This document shows positions 1-7,201 of a stretch of DNA of 64,000 nt, piece by piece. The notes under the pieces are model-generated. The model was not told the DNA's origin. It worked only from the letters and a program-made list of their open reading frames with translations, and did no database searches. Both the position numbers and the translations under genes were made by a program. How positions within the stretch are numbered: position 1 is the first letter of the stretch; the number at the start of each line of letters is the position of its first letter. The stretch is from positions 1 through 64,000 of the forward strand of contig JAYRLC010000007.1 of NCBI GenBank assembly GCA_041905405.1, read 5' to 3'. The DNA is from RAM1 sp041905405. GTDB taxonomy: Bacteria; Pseudomonadota; Gammaproteobacteria; Burkholderiales; Burkholderiaceae_C.

Positions 1-1340
1 TTAAATACATCAAGGCTGAAGGCACGGGGCAAGAACAGCTCATCGAGCAGATTGACTACGGTTACGACGCCAAGGGTCAGCGCACCAGCAAGACGACGCT
101 GAACAACAACGGCACCGGGGTGAACGAAACCCCGATGACGGCCAGCTACGACGCGGCCAACCGCATGACAGGTGTCACGCTGAACATCAGCGGGACCAGC
201 AAGACCTATGCGCTGACTTACGACTTGAACGGCAACCTGACGGGTAAGACTAACGCGCAGAACGCCGCAGAGGCCACGACCTACTCATGGGACGCCAACG
301 ACCGGCTGACCGGCATCACCCAACCTGGGCTGACGGCCAACTTCAGCTACGACGTGTTTGGCCGTCGAATCCAGAGCACGATCACGCGGCAAGGTCAAAG
401 CCCGGCGACGGTGCAGTACCTGTACGAAGGCAGCCAGGCGCTAGGTGAGATCAGGGATGGCAGGCTGAGCCACCGCCTCCTGACAGGCTTGAGCCTGGAC
501 GAAACGATTGCCCGTATTGCCGTCAACGTCGCAGGCCAGAAGGACGCTGTGATGAGCCGCGTGTACATGACCGACGCGTTGAATAGCGTGATCGCGCAGC
601 TCAATGACGACAGCGGTGCGGCCATCGCCAACAGCTACGGCTACAGCCCGTACGGCGAGAGCCAGACCATAGGGCCGGACGCGACCAGTAACCCGAACCA
701 GTACACGTCGAGAGAGAACGACGGAACGGGCCTTTACTACTACCGCGCGCGGTACTACGACGCGGCGCATAAAGGTTTTATTAGCGAAGACCCGGTGGGG
801 TTAGTTGGAGGTCTTAACCTGCGCATGTATGTTGAAGCAAACCCGGCGAGCCTGAACGACCCGACTGGCAATTTTGCTTGGGGGTTTGCTTTTGCGGCAG
901 CAGATTTGGCTTGGCAGCTTTATCAAAATGGAGGCAATCTTTCGTGCGTAGATTGGAGTGATGTTGGCCTCAGCATGTTGGGAGGTGGCCTGCTAAACGG
1001 TCTGGCGAAAGGTGCATTCAGATTCAAAACTGCAGGAAGCCACACGTGGAACGCTACACGCAAGTGGATGAATAAAGAAGGAATACAAAAAGCTGCTGCC
1101 GGTCAGCAACGGCACCACTGGCTCTTTGAGCGCAATCAAGGTATGGGACGGCACGTGCCTGATTGGGCCAAGAATCAGCCTTGGAACACTAACCCTATAT
1201 CGGCGCCGTTTAATAATTGGTTGTCCCGCCACCCTGCAATGGCCTGGATGGGTGGTCCTAGTTGGGCTGGTGAAGCTGCTGCAGGCGGCGCAATGGCTGG
1301 ATTTGGAGGAAATGGCAATGATTGCACTTGCAGAAGGTAG
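1..1340 (+). CDS. RHS/YD-repeat polymorphic toxin, 3' part (5' end outside window)
   Basis: The frame is open from base 3, so the gene starts upstream of the window; about 445 codons are visible. It shows YD-repeat units (YDLNGNLTGK, YDVFGRR) and then the RHS core signature, YYRARYYD (about 735-762) followed by SEDPVGL. RHS proteins build a shell that encloses a C-terminal toxin, delivered by contact-dependent or type VI routes. After the DPTG motif (858-869) comes a ~156-residue variable tail: a hydrophobic Gly-rich start, then RHHW (1110-1121) and NNWLSRHP. The paired histidines suggest a nuclease-like toxin, but I cannot assign its family. The tail is less GC-rich than the shell, as expected for an exchangeable tip. 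The downstream overlapping gene is the likely immunity partner. Confidence 0.9.
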   Translation, partial: KYIKAEGTGQEQLIEQIDYGYDAKGQRTSKTTLNNNGTGVNETPMTASYDAANRMTGVTLNISGTSKTYALTYDLNGNLTGKTNAQNAAEATTYSWDANDRLTGITQPGLTANFSYDVFGRRIQSTITRQGQSPATVQYLYEGSQALGEIRDGRLSHRLLTGLSLDETIARIAVNVAGQKDAVMSRVYMTDALNSVIAQLNDDSGAAIANSYGYSPYGESQTIGPDATSNPNQYTSRENDGTGLYYYRARYYDAAHKGFISEDPVGLVGGLNLRMYVEANPASLNDPTGNFAWGFAFAAADLAWQLYQNGGNLSCVDWSDVGLSMLGGGLLNGLAKGAFRFKTAGSHTWNATRKWMNKEGIQKAAAGQQRHHWLFERNQGMGRHVPDWAKNQPWNTNPISAPFNNWLSRHPAMAWMGGPSWAGEAAAGGAMAGFGGNGNDCTCRR

Positions 1341-1791
1341 TGCCAGGACGGTTGTACTTCTCCTTCCTGATAGGTCGGAGATGTATCCACTGAGCACAGA
1401 TGCGTTGACGCGCGCGCAAGGTTCGCGTGCAAAGCTCGAAAATTTTTATTCCAACGCACTATTGCTCGATAAGGATGGAAGTTTGCAAAAAATTGAGCGT
1501 GTGGAGATTTTGGGTCCATTGGGAGATACGTTCGGACGAAGAATTTTGAGTAGATTGACCGATGCATGGTCAATTCGTGTTCATCTTTCTGGACCTATAA
1601 AAATTTCTCTTCAAGAACTAAAAGACCTTGTTCTCAAATCGTCAGCTTCTTCTATGGTTGCTGAAAACTTTGATTATGAGTCGAGTGAACTTGAAGAGAT
1701 CAGAAACTCTGTCCGAAGTGCAACATCGGTGCAAGCGATGATCAGTGTGCTTAACCTGCCACTACCGTCCGAATCGCTCGATGTTCTCTGA
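1318..1791 (+). CDS. Putative immunity protein to the RHS toxin tip
   Basis: A 157-residue protein whose start overlaps the last 23 bases of the RHS gene in another frame. The ATG at 1318 is preferred because GGAGGA at 1305-1310 lies 7 bases upstream; the in-frame ATG at 1312 is too close to that site. No recognised domain, signal peptide or membrane segment is visible; the sequence mixes hydrophobic strands with an acidic C-terminal half (YESSELEEIRNS). Base composition is AT-rich compared with the rest of the window. Position directly after a polymorphic toxin tail is the classical place for the cognate immunity gene; that role is inferred from context only. Confidence 0.65.
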   Translation: MIALAEGSARTVVLLLPDRSEMYPLSTDALTRAQGSRAKLENFYSNALLLDKDGSLQKIERVEILGPLGDTFGRRILSRLTDAWSIRVHLSGPIKISLQELKDLVLKSSASSMVAENFDYESSELEEIRNSVRSATSVQAMISVLNLPLPSESLDVL

Positions 1792-1799
1792 CTTATCTG

Positions 1800-1910
1800 T
1801 GTCCCGTCCGAGCGTCCAGACAAGCAGATCCGTTTCATTTCAACCCGAAAATTCACCTTGTCCGTGGACGTTTGACCGCAAATCTCCAGGTCAACGCCGT
1901 CTGAACCGAT
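1800..1910 (+). repeat. RHS-island repeat, copy A
   Basis: First of four related ~110-bp sequences in the left 4.6 kb (others at 2736-2827, 2828-2939 and 4501-4608). Shared blocks are GTCCGAGCGTCCAG near the start, AAATTCA(C/T)CTT in the middle, GTCCGTGGACGTTTGACCG, and GTCAACGCCGTCTGAACCGAT at the end. This copy has diverged after its first 20 bases. It lies between two immunity-type genes and encodes nothing evident. Copies in the same orientation beside RHS pieces suggest spread by duplication or recombination within the island. Confidence 0.8.
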
Positions 1911-1954
1911 ACTCGTCTTGAATGTCCCCACTGCAACCGATCTCGAGGAGCTAA

Positions 1955-2527
1955 ATGAATCAGACGGAAGAATCCATAGCGGAGCATCTTGAGAGGTACC
2001 TAGGTCCGATTCAACGTGGCTGGAGTGCGAAAGACGACTCCAGCGGTATTCAAGTAGTCCAGTTCGTAGATCGGCCAGTTGAAGGAGTTATGACCGTAGC
2101 CAGTCTCGGACTAAGCAGTTCGAGTTTGAAAATGGCGACCGGTACAAAAGTTCGTCAAGAATTTCTTTTGTCTATTAACTCAGAAATGAATGTCGATCAT
2201 CTGGCATCTTTTCTGATTACGTTCGCGGCTTATGTCAAGAAGCAAGGAAATGCTTTGTTGCGTGGCGACATAGTTGGGCCAAGCTCTCCGCTGGTTCCTG
2301 GGGTACGCGTGAATTCCATCTACGCTTCCATACCCGTTTTCTTTAATGAGGAAATTTGCACTTTCAAAACGACGGACCCACCAACTGTGTTGGTGTCTTT
2401 GCTTCCGCTGCATGGAAGTGAAGCTATATTTGTTCGTAAGCACGGATGGGAAATTTTTGAAGATTTACTCGAAAAGGAAAACCCTGACCTTTTTGATATG
2501 AACCGCTCGCCGTTGAGGAAAGTCTGA
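1955..2527 (+). CDS. SUFU-family (suppressor-of-fused-like) immunity protein
   Basis: A 190-residue protein with a good Shine-Dalgarno sequence (GAGGAG) before the ATG. The pattern matches the bacterial SUFU-like family: a T-x-GLS segment in the N-terminal half, RQEFLL, a central LLRGDIVGPSSPLVPG stretch, and the C-terminal SLLPLHGSEAIFVRKHGW followed by FEDLLE and PDLFDMNRSP. Bacterial SUFU proteins are common immunity factors next to polymorphic toxins. Here no matching toxin tail precedes it; the repeat at 1800-1910 sits between it and the first immunity gene, so it looks like an orphan immunity gene kept after toxin-tip replacement. Family call from sequence pattern; orphan status is inference. 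Confidence 0.72.
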   Translation: MNQTEESIAEHLERYLGPIQRGWSAKDDSSGIQVVQFVDRPVEGVMTVASLGLSSSSLKMATGTKVRQEFLLSINSEMNVDHLASFLITFAAYVKKQGNALLRGDIVGPSSPLVPGVRVNSIYASIPVFFNEEICTFKTTDPPTVLVSLLPLHGSEAIFVRKHGWEIFEDLLEKENPDLFDMNRSPLRKV

Positions 2528-2539
2528 ACAAATCCACTG

Positions 2540-2733
2540 TGTGAACCGCCCCGGCTTTGAACTGACCCCCAGAAGTTGGACAAAGTTCAAGGGGTTTCAT
2601 GAAGAAGTACCAAACGGAGTTCAAGTTGGAAGTCGTCCAGAGCTTCTTGGCAGGCGAAGGCGGCGCAAAGCTGCTGGCTCGGCGGTGGCTGGTGCCCGAG
2701 GAGAAGATCCGCACGTGGGTGAGTCATTACCGC
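2540..2733 (+). mobile_element. Left end of an IS3-family insertion sequence, truncated
   Basis: Begins with a terminal-repeat-like sequence at 2541 (GTGAACCGCCCCGG) and CTGACCCCCAGAAGTTGGAC, typical of IS3-group elements of Burkholderiales, followed by the first part of orfA. The element stops abruptly at 2733-2736, where repeat copy B begins; no orfB and no right terminal repeat were found. It is a dead remnant and shows that the island has taken insertions and rearrangements. Confidence 0.7.
2599..2733 (+). pseudogene. IS3-family transposase OrfA fragment (helix-turn-helix)
   Basis: Forty-five codons starting MKKYQTEFKLEVVQSF and running to EEKIRTWVSHYR, the N-terminal helix-turn-helix of an IS3-family OrfA, a DNA-binding half of the transposase. 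After the Tyr-Arg pair at about 2733 the frame runs into repeat copy B, which encodes unrelated residues before the stop at 2904. A full OrfA would be about twice as long and be followed by the DDE-containing OrfB, absent here. Non-functional. Confidence 0.8.
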
Positions 2734-2735
2734 TT

Positions 2736-2827
2736 TGTCCTGTCCGAGCGTCCAGGCAAGCAATTCCTCGGCGATTCAACCTCGAAAATTCACCTTGTCC
2801 GTGGACGTTTGACCGCAAATCTCCGGG
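2736..2827 (+). repeat. RHS-island repeat, copy B
   Basis: Second copy of the ~110-bp island repeat, beginning TGTCCTGTCCGAGCGTCC and ending after GACCGCAAATCTCCGGG, where copy C starts in tandem. It lacks the final GTCAACGCCGTCTGAACC block present in copies A and C. Its left edge coincides with the truncation point of the IS3 fragment, so this repeat probably took part in the rearrangement that cut the element. Confidence 0.8.
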
Positions 2828-2939
2828 TGTCCCGTCCGAGCGTCCAGGCAAGCAATTCCTCGGCAATTCAACCCTGCAAATTCATCTTCTCCGTGGACGT
2901 TTGACCGAAATTTTCCCGGTCAACACCGTCTAAGCCGAT
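2828..2939 (+). repeat. RHS-island repeat, copy C
   Basis: Third copy, directly adjoining copy B in the same orientation. It is the most complete: TGTCCCGTCCGAGCGTCC at the left, GTGGACGTTTGACCG inside, and GGTCAACACCGTCTAAGCCGAT at the right. Bases 2940-3067 beyond it, up to the end of the integrase-like gene, hold no convincing gene. A short frame from 2975 encodes a hydrophobic N-terminus, but without a ribosome site, and it then runs antisense through the integrase gene. Confidence 0.8.
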
Positions 2940-3067
2940 CACCAGAGCGATCGAAACGCCGCAAACATCCCCGAATGAGCCTTGTCGCCGAGCTTGTCCA
3001 AGCCGCCATGTGGACGGTGGCTGTCTGGTTCATCGGGGCGAGCGTCCTGCTCGTGGCGGTCCGCCTT

Positions 3068-3976
3068 TCATCGTCGTCGTATTCGGAAGCCGGCGATCAG
3101 TCCATCCCATCCCTCAACGAAGCGGACCTCTTTCGGCGCCTGTGGCGCATGAAACGGATCAACGCCGTCCCAGGCTTCCTGCGGCGTCATGCCGCCCAGA
3201 TTCTGGTGAGGGCGAATCGTGTTGTACCAACAGCGCCAGTCGGCGAGCAATCCGCCGATCGCAACGCCATCGGCCAGAGACAGCCGTCGCAACACCCACT
3301 TGAGCGAGCCGAACAGCCGTTCGATCTTTCCGTTCTGCCAGGGGCAATGCAGGTCGGTGCGCTGGTGGCGGATGCCGAAAATTTGCAACCCCGTAGCAAA
3401 CACTCGGCCAGTGAAGCAATGCTCGTTGTCCGTGCGAACGCAGCGGGGTCGTCCAAGCCGTGCGATGGCCAGACACATGTGGCCCAGCAGCGTCCAGGCG
3501 CATTTTTGCGGAACACGAGTAAGCACCATGGCCAACCGGCTGCCATGGTCAACGATACCCAGAATGGAATGAACTTGGCCCGTGGCGTCCGCGCGTGCAG
3601 TCAGGTCCAGTCCCCAGCAGTGATTGACGGCTACAGGCCGGGGAACAGTCTGGCGAATTGCTTTACGAGCCTGAGCAACCGCCTGTTCGTTGCGACGAAG
3701 AACCTCATAGACAAACGACTTGCTGACCGAAACGTCGCGATGGGCGAACACGCGATTGAATGTGAGCGCGATCAAGCGGCAACCCGCGTGCGGCAAATGC
3801 GCCTTGAGCAAAACGATCTGGCGGACGGCCCATGCGGGTTTGCGGTTGACGCGGCTGCGCAAAGACGCGGGCTCAATGCGGCGGCTGTAGAACATCCGGT
3901 GCGAACGCGCACGCCGCGAGATGAGCCACCTCGCCAGCACCATGACCACTACAAACAGCAGCACCCCCGCCAGCAT
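3068..3976 (-). CDS. DDE integrase/transposase-like protein with N-terminal membrane helix
   Basis: A 302-residue protein. The ATG at 3976 follows a strong Shine-Dalgarno (AGGGAGGG). Residues about 107-275 form an rve integrase core: CWGLDLT (first Asp), VRTDNEHCF (second Asp) and CPWQNGKIERLFGSLK (Glu), then the YNTIRPHQNLGGMTPQEAW tail common to transposases. All three catalytic acids are present. Unusually, the protein begins MLAGVLLFVVVMVLARWLI followed by a basic RRARSHR cluster, a predicted inward-anchored membrane helix in place of the helix-turn-helix expected at this position. I found no terminal inverted repeats flanking it. It sits between RHS fragments, divergent from the one at 4019. 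It could be a domesticated or RHS-associated recombinase; activity is unknown. Confidence 0.8.
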   Translation of the reverse strand: MLAGVLLFVVVMVLARWLISRRARSHRMFYSRRIEPASLRSRVNRKPAWAVRQIVLLKAHLPHAGCRLIALTFNRVFAHRDVSVSKSFVYEVLRRNEQAVAQARKAIRQTVPRPVAVNHCWGLDLTARADATGQVHSILGIVDHGSRLAMVLTRVPQKCAWTLLGHMCLAIARLGRPRCVRTDNEHCFTGRVFATGLQIFGIRHQRTDLHCPWQNGKIERLFGSLKWVLRRLSLADGVAIGGLLADWRCWYNTIRPHQNLGGMTPQEAWDGVDPFHAPQAPKEVRFVEGWDGLIAGFRIRRR

Positions 3977-4018
3977 CGGCTGACCCTCCCTGAACAAGCA
4001 GCATCGGTTGGCGACCGA

Positions 4019-4441
4019 ATGCGCCGGGCGATTGTGCTCGTGCTGGTCAGCGTCGGATTTGGCGCTGCGTCGGCGGTGCCGCCGGACTATGACTCCACGC
4101 GCCCCGAAGTGGACAGCGAAGAAAGCCGGGCGGCGGGCTGGCGGTTCTACGGCGGGGTGAACCTGGAGACCACGGTCACCAAGCCCGATGGACAAAAGCA
4201 GGTGTACCGCTTCAGCCCCAAAGGCATGACGCTGCAGGAAACGGACGAACAGGGCCAGAGCACGCGCCACAGCTACGACGGACGCAACCACCTGGTCAAA
4301 ACCATTGACCCGCTGGGCCGGGAAACAAGACACGAATACGACGCGGTGGGCAACCGCACGGCCAGCATCGACGCGCTGGGGCGGCGCACGGACACGAGCT
4401 GGGACACGGTGCTGAACAAGCCCACGCAGCACACCAGGTAG
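4019..4441 (+). pseudogene. RHS repeat fragment with signal-like N-terminus
   Basis: A 140-codon frame: MRRAIVLVLVSVGFGAASA resembles a signal peptide, followed by about 100 residues of YD-repeat sequence (SYDGRNHLVKTIDPLGRET, EYDAVGNRTASIDALGRRT). It ends at a TAG immediately before repeat copy D. Real RHS proteins run well over 1,000 residues, so this is either a remnant or a displaced cassette of the large RHS gene. No clear Shine-Dalgarno precedes 4019. The frame stays open leftward to 2975, but that part is antisense to the integrase gene and is not considered coding. Confidence 0.6.
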
Positions 4442-4500
4442 CCGGACGCTTACGATGCACTGGCGAAATACTTTTCAAGTTGATAAAAACGATTGAGATT

Positions 4501-4608
4501 TGTCCGTCCGGGCGTCCAGGCAAGCAAATCCTCGGCAATTCAACCCCGCAAATTCATCTTGTCCCTGGACGTTGTGGCGAAAATCTCTCCGTCAGTGCCT
4601 CGATAACC
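4501..4608 (+). repeat. RHS-island repeat, copy D
   Basis: Fourth copy, about 1.6 kb from copy C: TGTCCGTCCGGGCGTCCAGG, then CAAGCAAATCCTCGGCAATT and AAATTCATCTTGTCCCTGGACG, with a diverged right end (GTCAGTGCCTCGATAACC). It starts 60 bases after the stop of the RHS remnant. With copies B and C it brackets the integrase-like gene and the RHS fragment, so the segment 2940-4500 could be a unit moved between repeats. Downstream, 4609-4712 holds only the ribosome site of the next gene. Confidence 0.75.
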
Positions 4609-4712
4609 TGCGTGAACGAGCTGTCACCAATCCCCACGGTGGCGCCTCTTAGATGCTCAGTCGCTTCGCAGCGCCGCGGTTTCTGAATAAAAGCAATAGG
4701 GAGGACCGTTAA

Positions 4713-6320
4713 ATGAATCCATCAAGAAAATTGACACGCCAACCGCTCTGGCGCGGTTTTGTATTGGCCATGTGCCTGATGGCTGCCCAGGCGGGCGCGC
4801 AGACCGTCGCGACCGTGCCCGCTGACGCTCAGGGCACTGCAACGGCCGGTGCAGTCTCCGCTTCGGCCCATCTGTCTGCCTTGCTGGCCGATAAGCGATA
4901 CGCTGAACTGGAGCAGCAATTGTCCGACCGCTTGTCCAGCGCACTGGACAGTTTGCCGGCCTACCGCGCACTGGTGCGCGACATGGACGATCTGATGCGT
5001 GCAAAGTCGGTGAATGCAGCCTCGCTTGACGCTTGGGTGGCGTCGTCGCGCCATGGCGCGGCGCTCCTGGTGCGGGCCAGGTTTTTGGAGGCGAAGGCCT
5101 GGAAGGCCCGGGGTGACAAGTTTTCGCGCCAGACGCCGCGCGAAAACTTCGCGCGTATGGACCAGTTGCTGGCGGCTGCCCGCAGCGATTTTGAAGACTC
5201 GCTGGACAAGCTGGGCAAGCGTTGCGACTTTTGCTACGCGGGCCTGCTGGGTACACACATGGCACAAGGCAACCGCCAAGAAGGTGCGGCTGTGCTGGAT
5301 CAGGCCATGCTGGCGATGGGGGGCGGGCTGGCCACGCCACTGGGTTACCTGAGTTTTCTGCACCCCAAGTGGGGCGGTAGCTGGGAGCGGATGGAGTCGT
5401 TCGTGGCCCGCTTCACCCAGGAGTTCCCCGATTCGCCCGGCGTACCGCTGCTGCGCGGCGCTTTCCAGGCGCATCGGGGCGATGCCCTGGCTGCGCGCGA
5501 CCAGCCCCGGCAAGCCCAGTTTGTTTATGAAGAGGGCCTGCGTATCGACCCGGCCAATGGCTACCTGTGGGCGCGTCTGGGCGCGGTGGCAATGGCGCAG
5601 AACAACCATGAACTGGTCCTGCGCGCCACAGACAAGGCGCTGGCGGCCACGCCCCACAGCGTCGACGCATTGGACACGCGCGCCTATGCGCTGATGCTTG
5701 GCAAGACGCCGCTGGACGCGGTGCCCTTTCTGGAGCAGTCGGTGGCACTGGGTAGTGAATGGGCATTGCAATCGCTGTTGCCCATCGTGGCGTCGGGCAA
5801 GTATGGCTTTACCCCCGATCGGCCGTATGCCGAGCGCATTTGCCAAAGCGCCATTGATGCGTTGCTTCCGTCCGGCTACGCCTGCATGGGCGGGTTGCAC
5901 TTTTTTGGCATGGGGCGTCCCGTGGACAAGCCGCGCGCCTTGCACTGGTTCATCCAGGCCGCCGAGCGGGGCGTCGCGCCCGCGATGGTGGACGCCGGCA
6001 TCATGCTGTGGCAGGGCGACGGCGGTCCGAGCGATCCGCAGCGCGCCATTGACTTGTGGCTGCAGGCCCGCCAGGCGGGTGAGCAGCGCGGTGACGACAA
6101 GTTGCGGGCCCACTTGAGTTCATGGGACTACGCCTGGCGCGTCACGCTGCCCGACCAGATGGCCGCCGCGCAGAAGTTCGTGGATGACCGCGGCATGTCC
6201 ATGCGCATGGCGGTCACTCTGGCGGGGGCGACGCTGGCGGTGCTGGGCCTGGTTCTGGGTGGTGCGCTGGTGGCCTGGCTGGTGGCCTTACGGCGTCGTC
6301 GTGGTGCCGCGGGGCCGTGA
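4713..6320 (+). CDS. Exported DUF4034/Sel1-repeat protein with C-terminal membrane anchor
   Basis: 535 residues, with Shine-Dalgarno GGGAGGA before the ATG. A signal peptide (about residues 1-29, ending AQAGAQ) is followed by an all-helical region resembling DUF4034, with CDFCYAGLLGTHMAQGNRQEG near the middle, then tetratricopeptide-like and Sel1-like units (YACMGGLHFFGMGRPVDKPRA; AERGVAPAMVDAGIMLWQGDG). The C-terminus has one hydrophobic helix (about 500-525) and a basic tail RRRRGAAGP, so the protein probably stays anchored in the inner membrane with the repeats in the periplasm. Its function is unknown. It ends tail-to-tail with the secretion operon, overlapping the last pseudopilin gene by about 33 bases. 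Confidence 0.8.
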   Translation: MNPSRKLTRQPLWRGFVLAMCLMAAQAGAQTVATVPADAQGTATAGAVSASAHLSALLADKRYAELEQQLSDRLSSALDSLPAYRALVRDMDDLMRAKSVNAASLDAWVASSRHGAALLVRARFLEAKAWKARGDKFSRQTPRENFARMDQLLAAARSDFEDSLDKLGKRCDFCYAGLLGTHMAQGNRQEGAAVLDQAMLAMGGGLATPLGYLSFLHPKWGGSWERMESFVARFTQEFPDSPGVPLLRGAFQAHRGDALAARDQPRQAQFVYEEGLRIDPANGYLWARLGAVAMAQNNHELVLRATDKALAATPHSVDALDTRAYALMLGKTPLDAVPFLEQSVALGSEWALQSLLPIVASGKYGFTPDRPYAERICQSAIDALLPSGYACMGGLHFFGMGRPVDKPRALHWFIQAAERGVAPAMVDAGIMLWQGDGGPSDPQRAIDLWLQARQAGEQRGDDKLRAHLSSWDYAWRVTLPDQMAAAQKFVDDRGMSMRMAVTLAGATLAVLGLVLGGALVAWLVALRRRRGAAGP

Positions 6321-6824
6321 GCCCGGCACGGTTGCCGGCATGACTGCCGGCAAACCAAACACCCACTTCTGGTAGCTGTCCGCGTCTTCAAACGACGCCC
6401 ACACTGCATCGAACCCCGTGCGCTTGATCGGCGTTCCGGCGGCCTGGCTGTGCACGCCGGTGATGCGGCCCTGCGCGTCGCGCAGCACGGTCCAGTCGGG
6501 TTTGCCGGTCATGGGGTCGGCGTACAGCTGGCGCAGGTGGCGGCGCACGCCGGGCGCGCGCGGGTCGCGCAGCAGGTCGTCCAGCGTCTGCGGGCCCTGG
6601 GCCTGCACGCCGGTGGCCGTGTGCTGCGCCACGCCCGCGTAGCTGCGCAGCGCGGCCTGTATTTCGCCACCCACGGCCAGCAGCTGTCGTTCGGCGTCGC
6701 GCCTGGCCATCGTGGCACCCAGCTCCAGCGTCGCCGCAGCGGCGCCGCCCAGCAGCGCCACCATGACCAGCAGGAAGATGTACGCAAACCCCCGGGCATG
6801 CCCGGGACGGTTACCACTCGGCAT
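6288..6824 (-). CDS. Pseudopilin lacking Glu5 (GspK-like minor pseudopilin candidate)
   Basis: 178 residues, last gene of the secretion operon. The ATG at 6824 lies inside the end of the preceding pseudopilin gene (14-base overlap), which fits translational coupling and gives a short leader, MPSGNRPGHARG, before the prepilin cleavage site. The mature N-terminus FAYIFLLVMVALLGG is a pilin-type hydrophobic helix, but position 5 is Phe, not the Glu found in major pilins. Among T2SS pseudopilins the missing Glu5 is a GspK hallmark (family knowledge), suggesting a tip position. The C-terminal half is soluble with no disulfide cysteines. Assignment as the GspK equivalent is inference; GspK is normally larger. 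Confidence 0.72.
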   Translation of the reverse strand: MPSGNRPGHARGFAYIFLLVMVALLGGAAAATLELGATMARRDAERQLLAVGGEIQAALRSYAGVAQHTATGVQAQGPQTLDDLLRDPRAPGVRRHLRQLYADPMTGKPDWTVLRDAQGRITGVHSQAAGTPIKRTGFDAVWASFEDADSYQKWVFGLPAVMPATVPGSRPRGTTTTP

Positions 6825-7194
6825 ACGGTTTGCCCTGGCGGTCGGTTCCGGTCGCGCCGCTGCGCACGTCGTACACCGCACCCGTGTAGCCGTCCGGCGG
6901 GGCCACGATCTGCCAGGTGGTGGCCGATTCGGTGACCGGGTCCATGGGCAGCGCGCGCAGGTATTTCTTGTCGACCAGTTCCTGCAGCGCCTCGGGGTAG
7001 CGGCCTGTGTCGCCGTAGAACCTGTCCAGCGTGCCGCGCAGCGCGTGCAGGTTCTCGCGCAGCACGGCGTCGCGCGCCTCGTCCACTTTGCCCAGGTAGC
7101 GCGGCGTCACCAGCAGCATCAGCGTGCTGACGATGGCCAGCACCACCAGCAGTTCGATCAGGGTGAAGCCAGCCGTCCGGCGCGCGCGCGTCAT
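6811..7194 (-). CDS. Type II secretion pseudopilin (GspG-like)
   Basis: 127 residues with a short basic leader (MTRARRTAG) before the prepilin peptidase site and a classical mature helix FTLIELLVVLAIVSTLMLLVTP with Glu at +5. The C-terminal domain (YPEALQELVDKKYLRALPMDP, then YDVRSGATGTDRQGKPYAEW) is of GspG type, small, with the loop that binds calcium in GspG. It starts 7 bases after the previous pseudopilin gene and overlaps the next one. It is likely a minor or second major subunit of the pseudopilus; the operon also has a separate GspG at its head. Confidence 0.85.
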   Translation of the reverse strand: MTRARRTAGFTLIELLVVLAIVSTLMLLVTPRYLGKVDEARDAVLRENLHALRGTLDRFYGDTGRYPEALQELVDKKYLRALPMDPVTESATTWQIVAPPDGYTGAVYDVRSGATGTDRQGKPYAEW

Positions 7195-7201
7195 GGGTTC
7201 A

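Noticed and set aside
1800..2939. Possible CRISPR array because of repeated blocks
   Set aside because: Units are ~110 bp, unevenly spaced and without short unique spacers; no cas genes are present.
2975..4441. A 488-codon plus-strand frame joining a hydrophobic start to RHS repeats
   Set aside because: Most of it is antisense to the integrase-like gene with all three catalytic acids and a strong ribosome site; only the part after 4019 resembles real protein.
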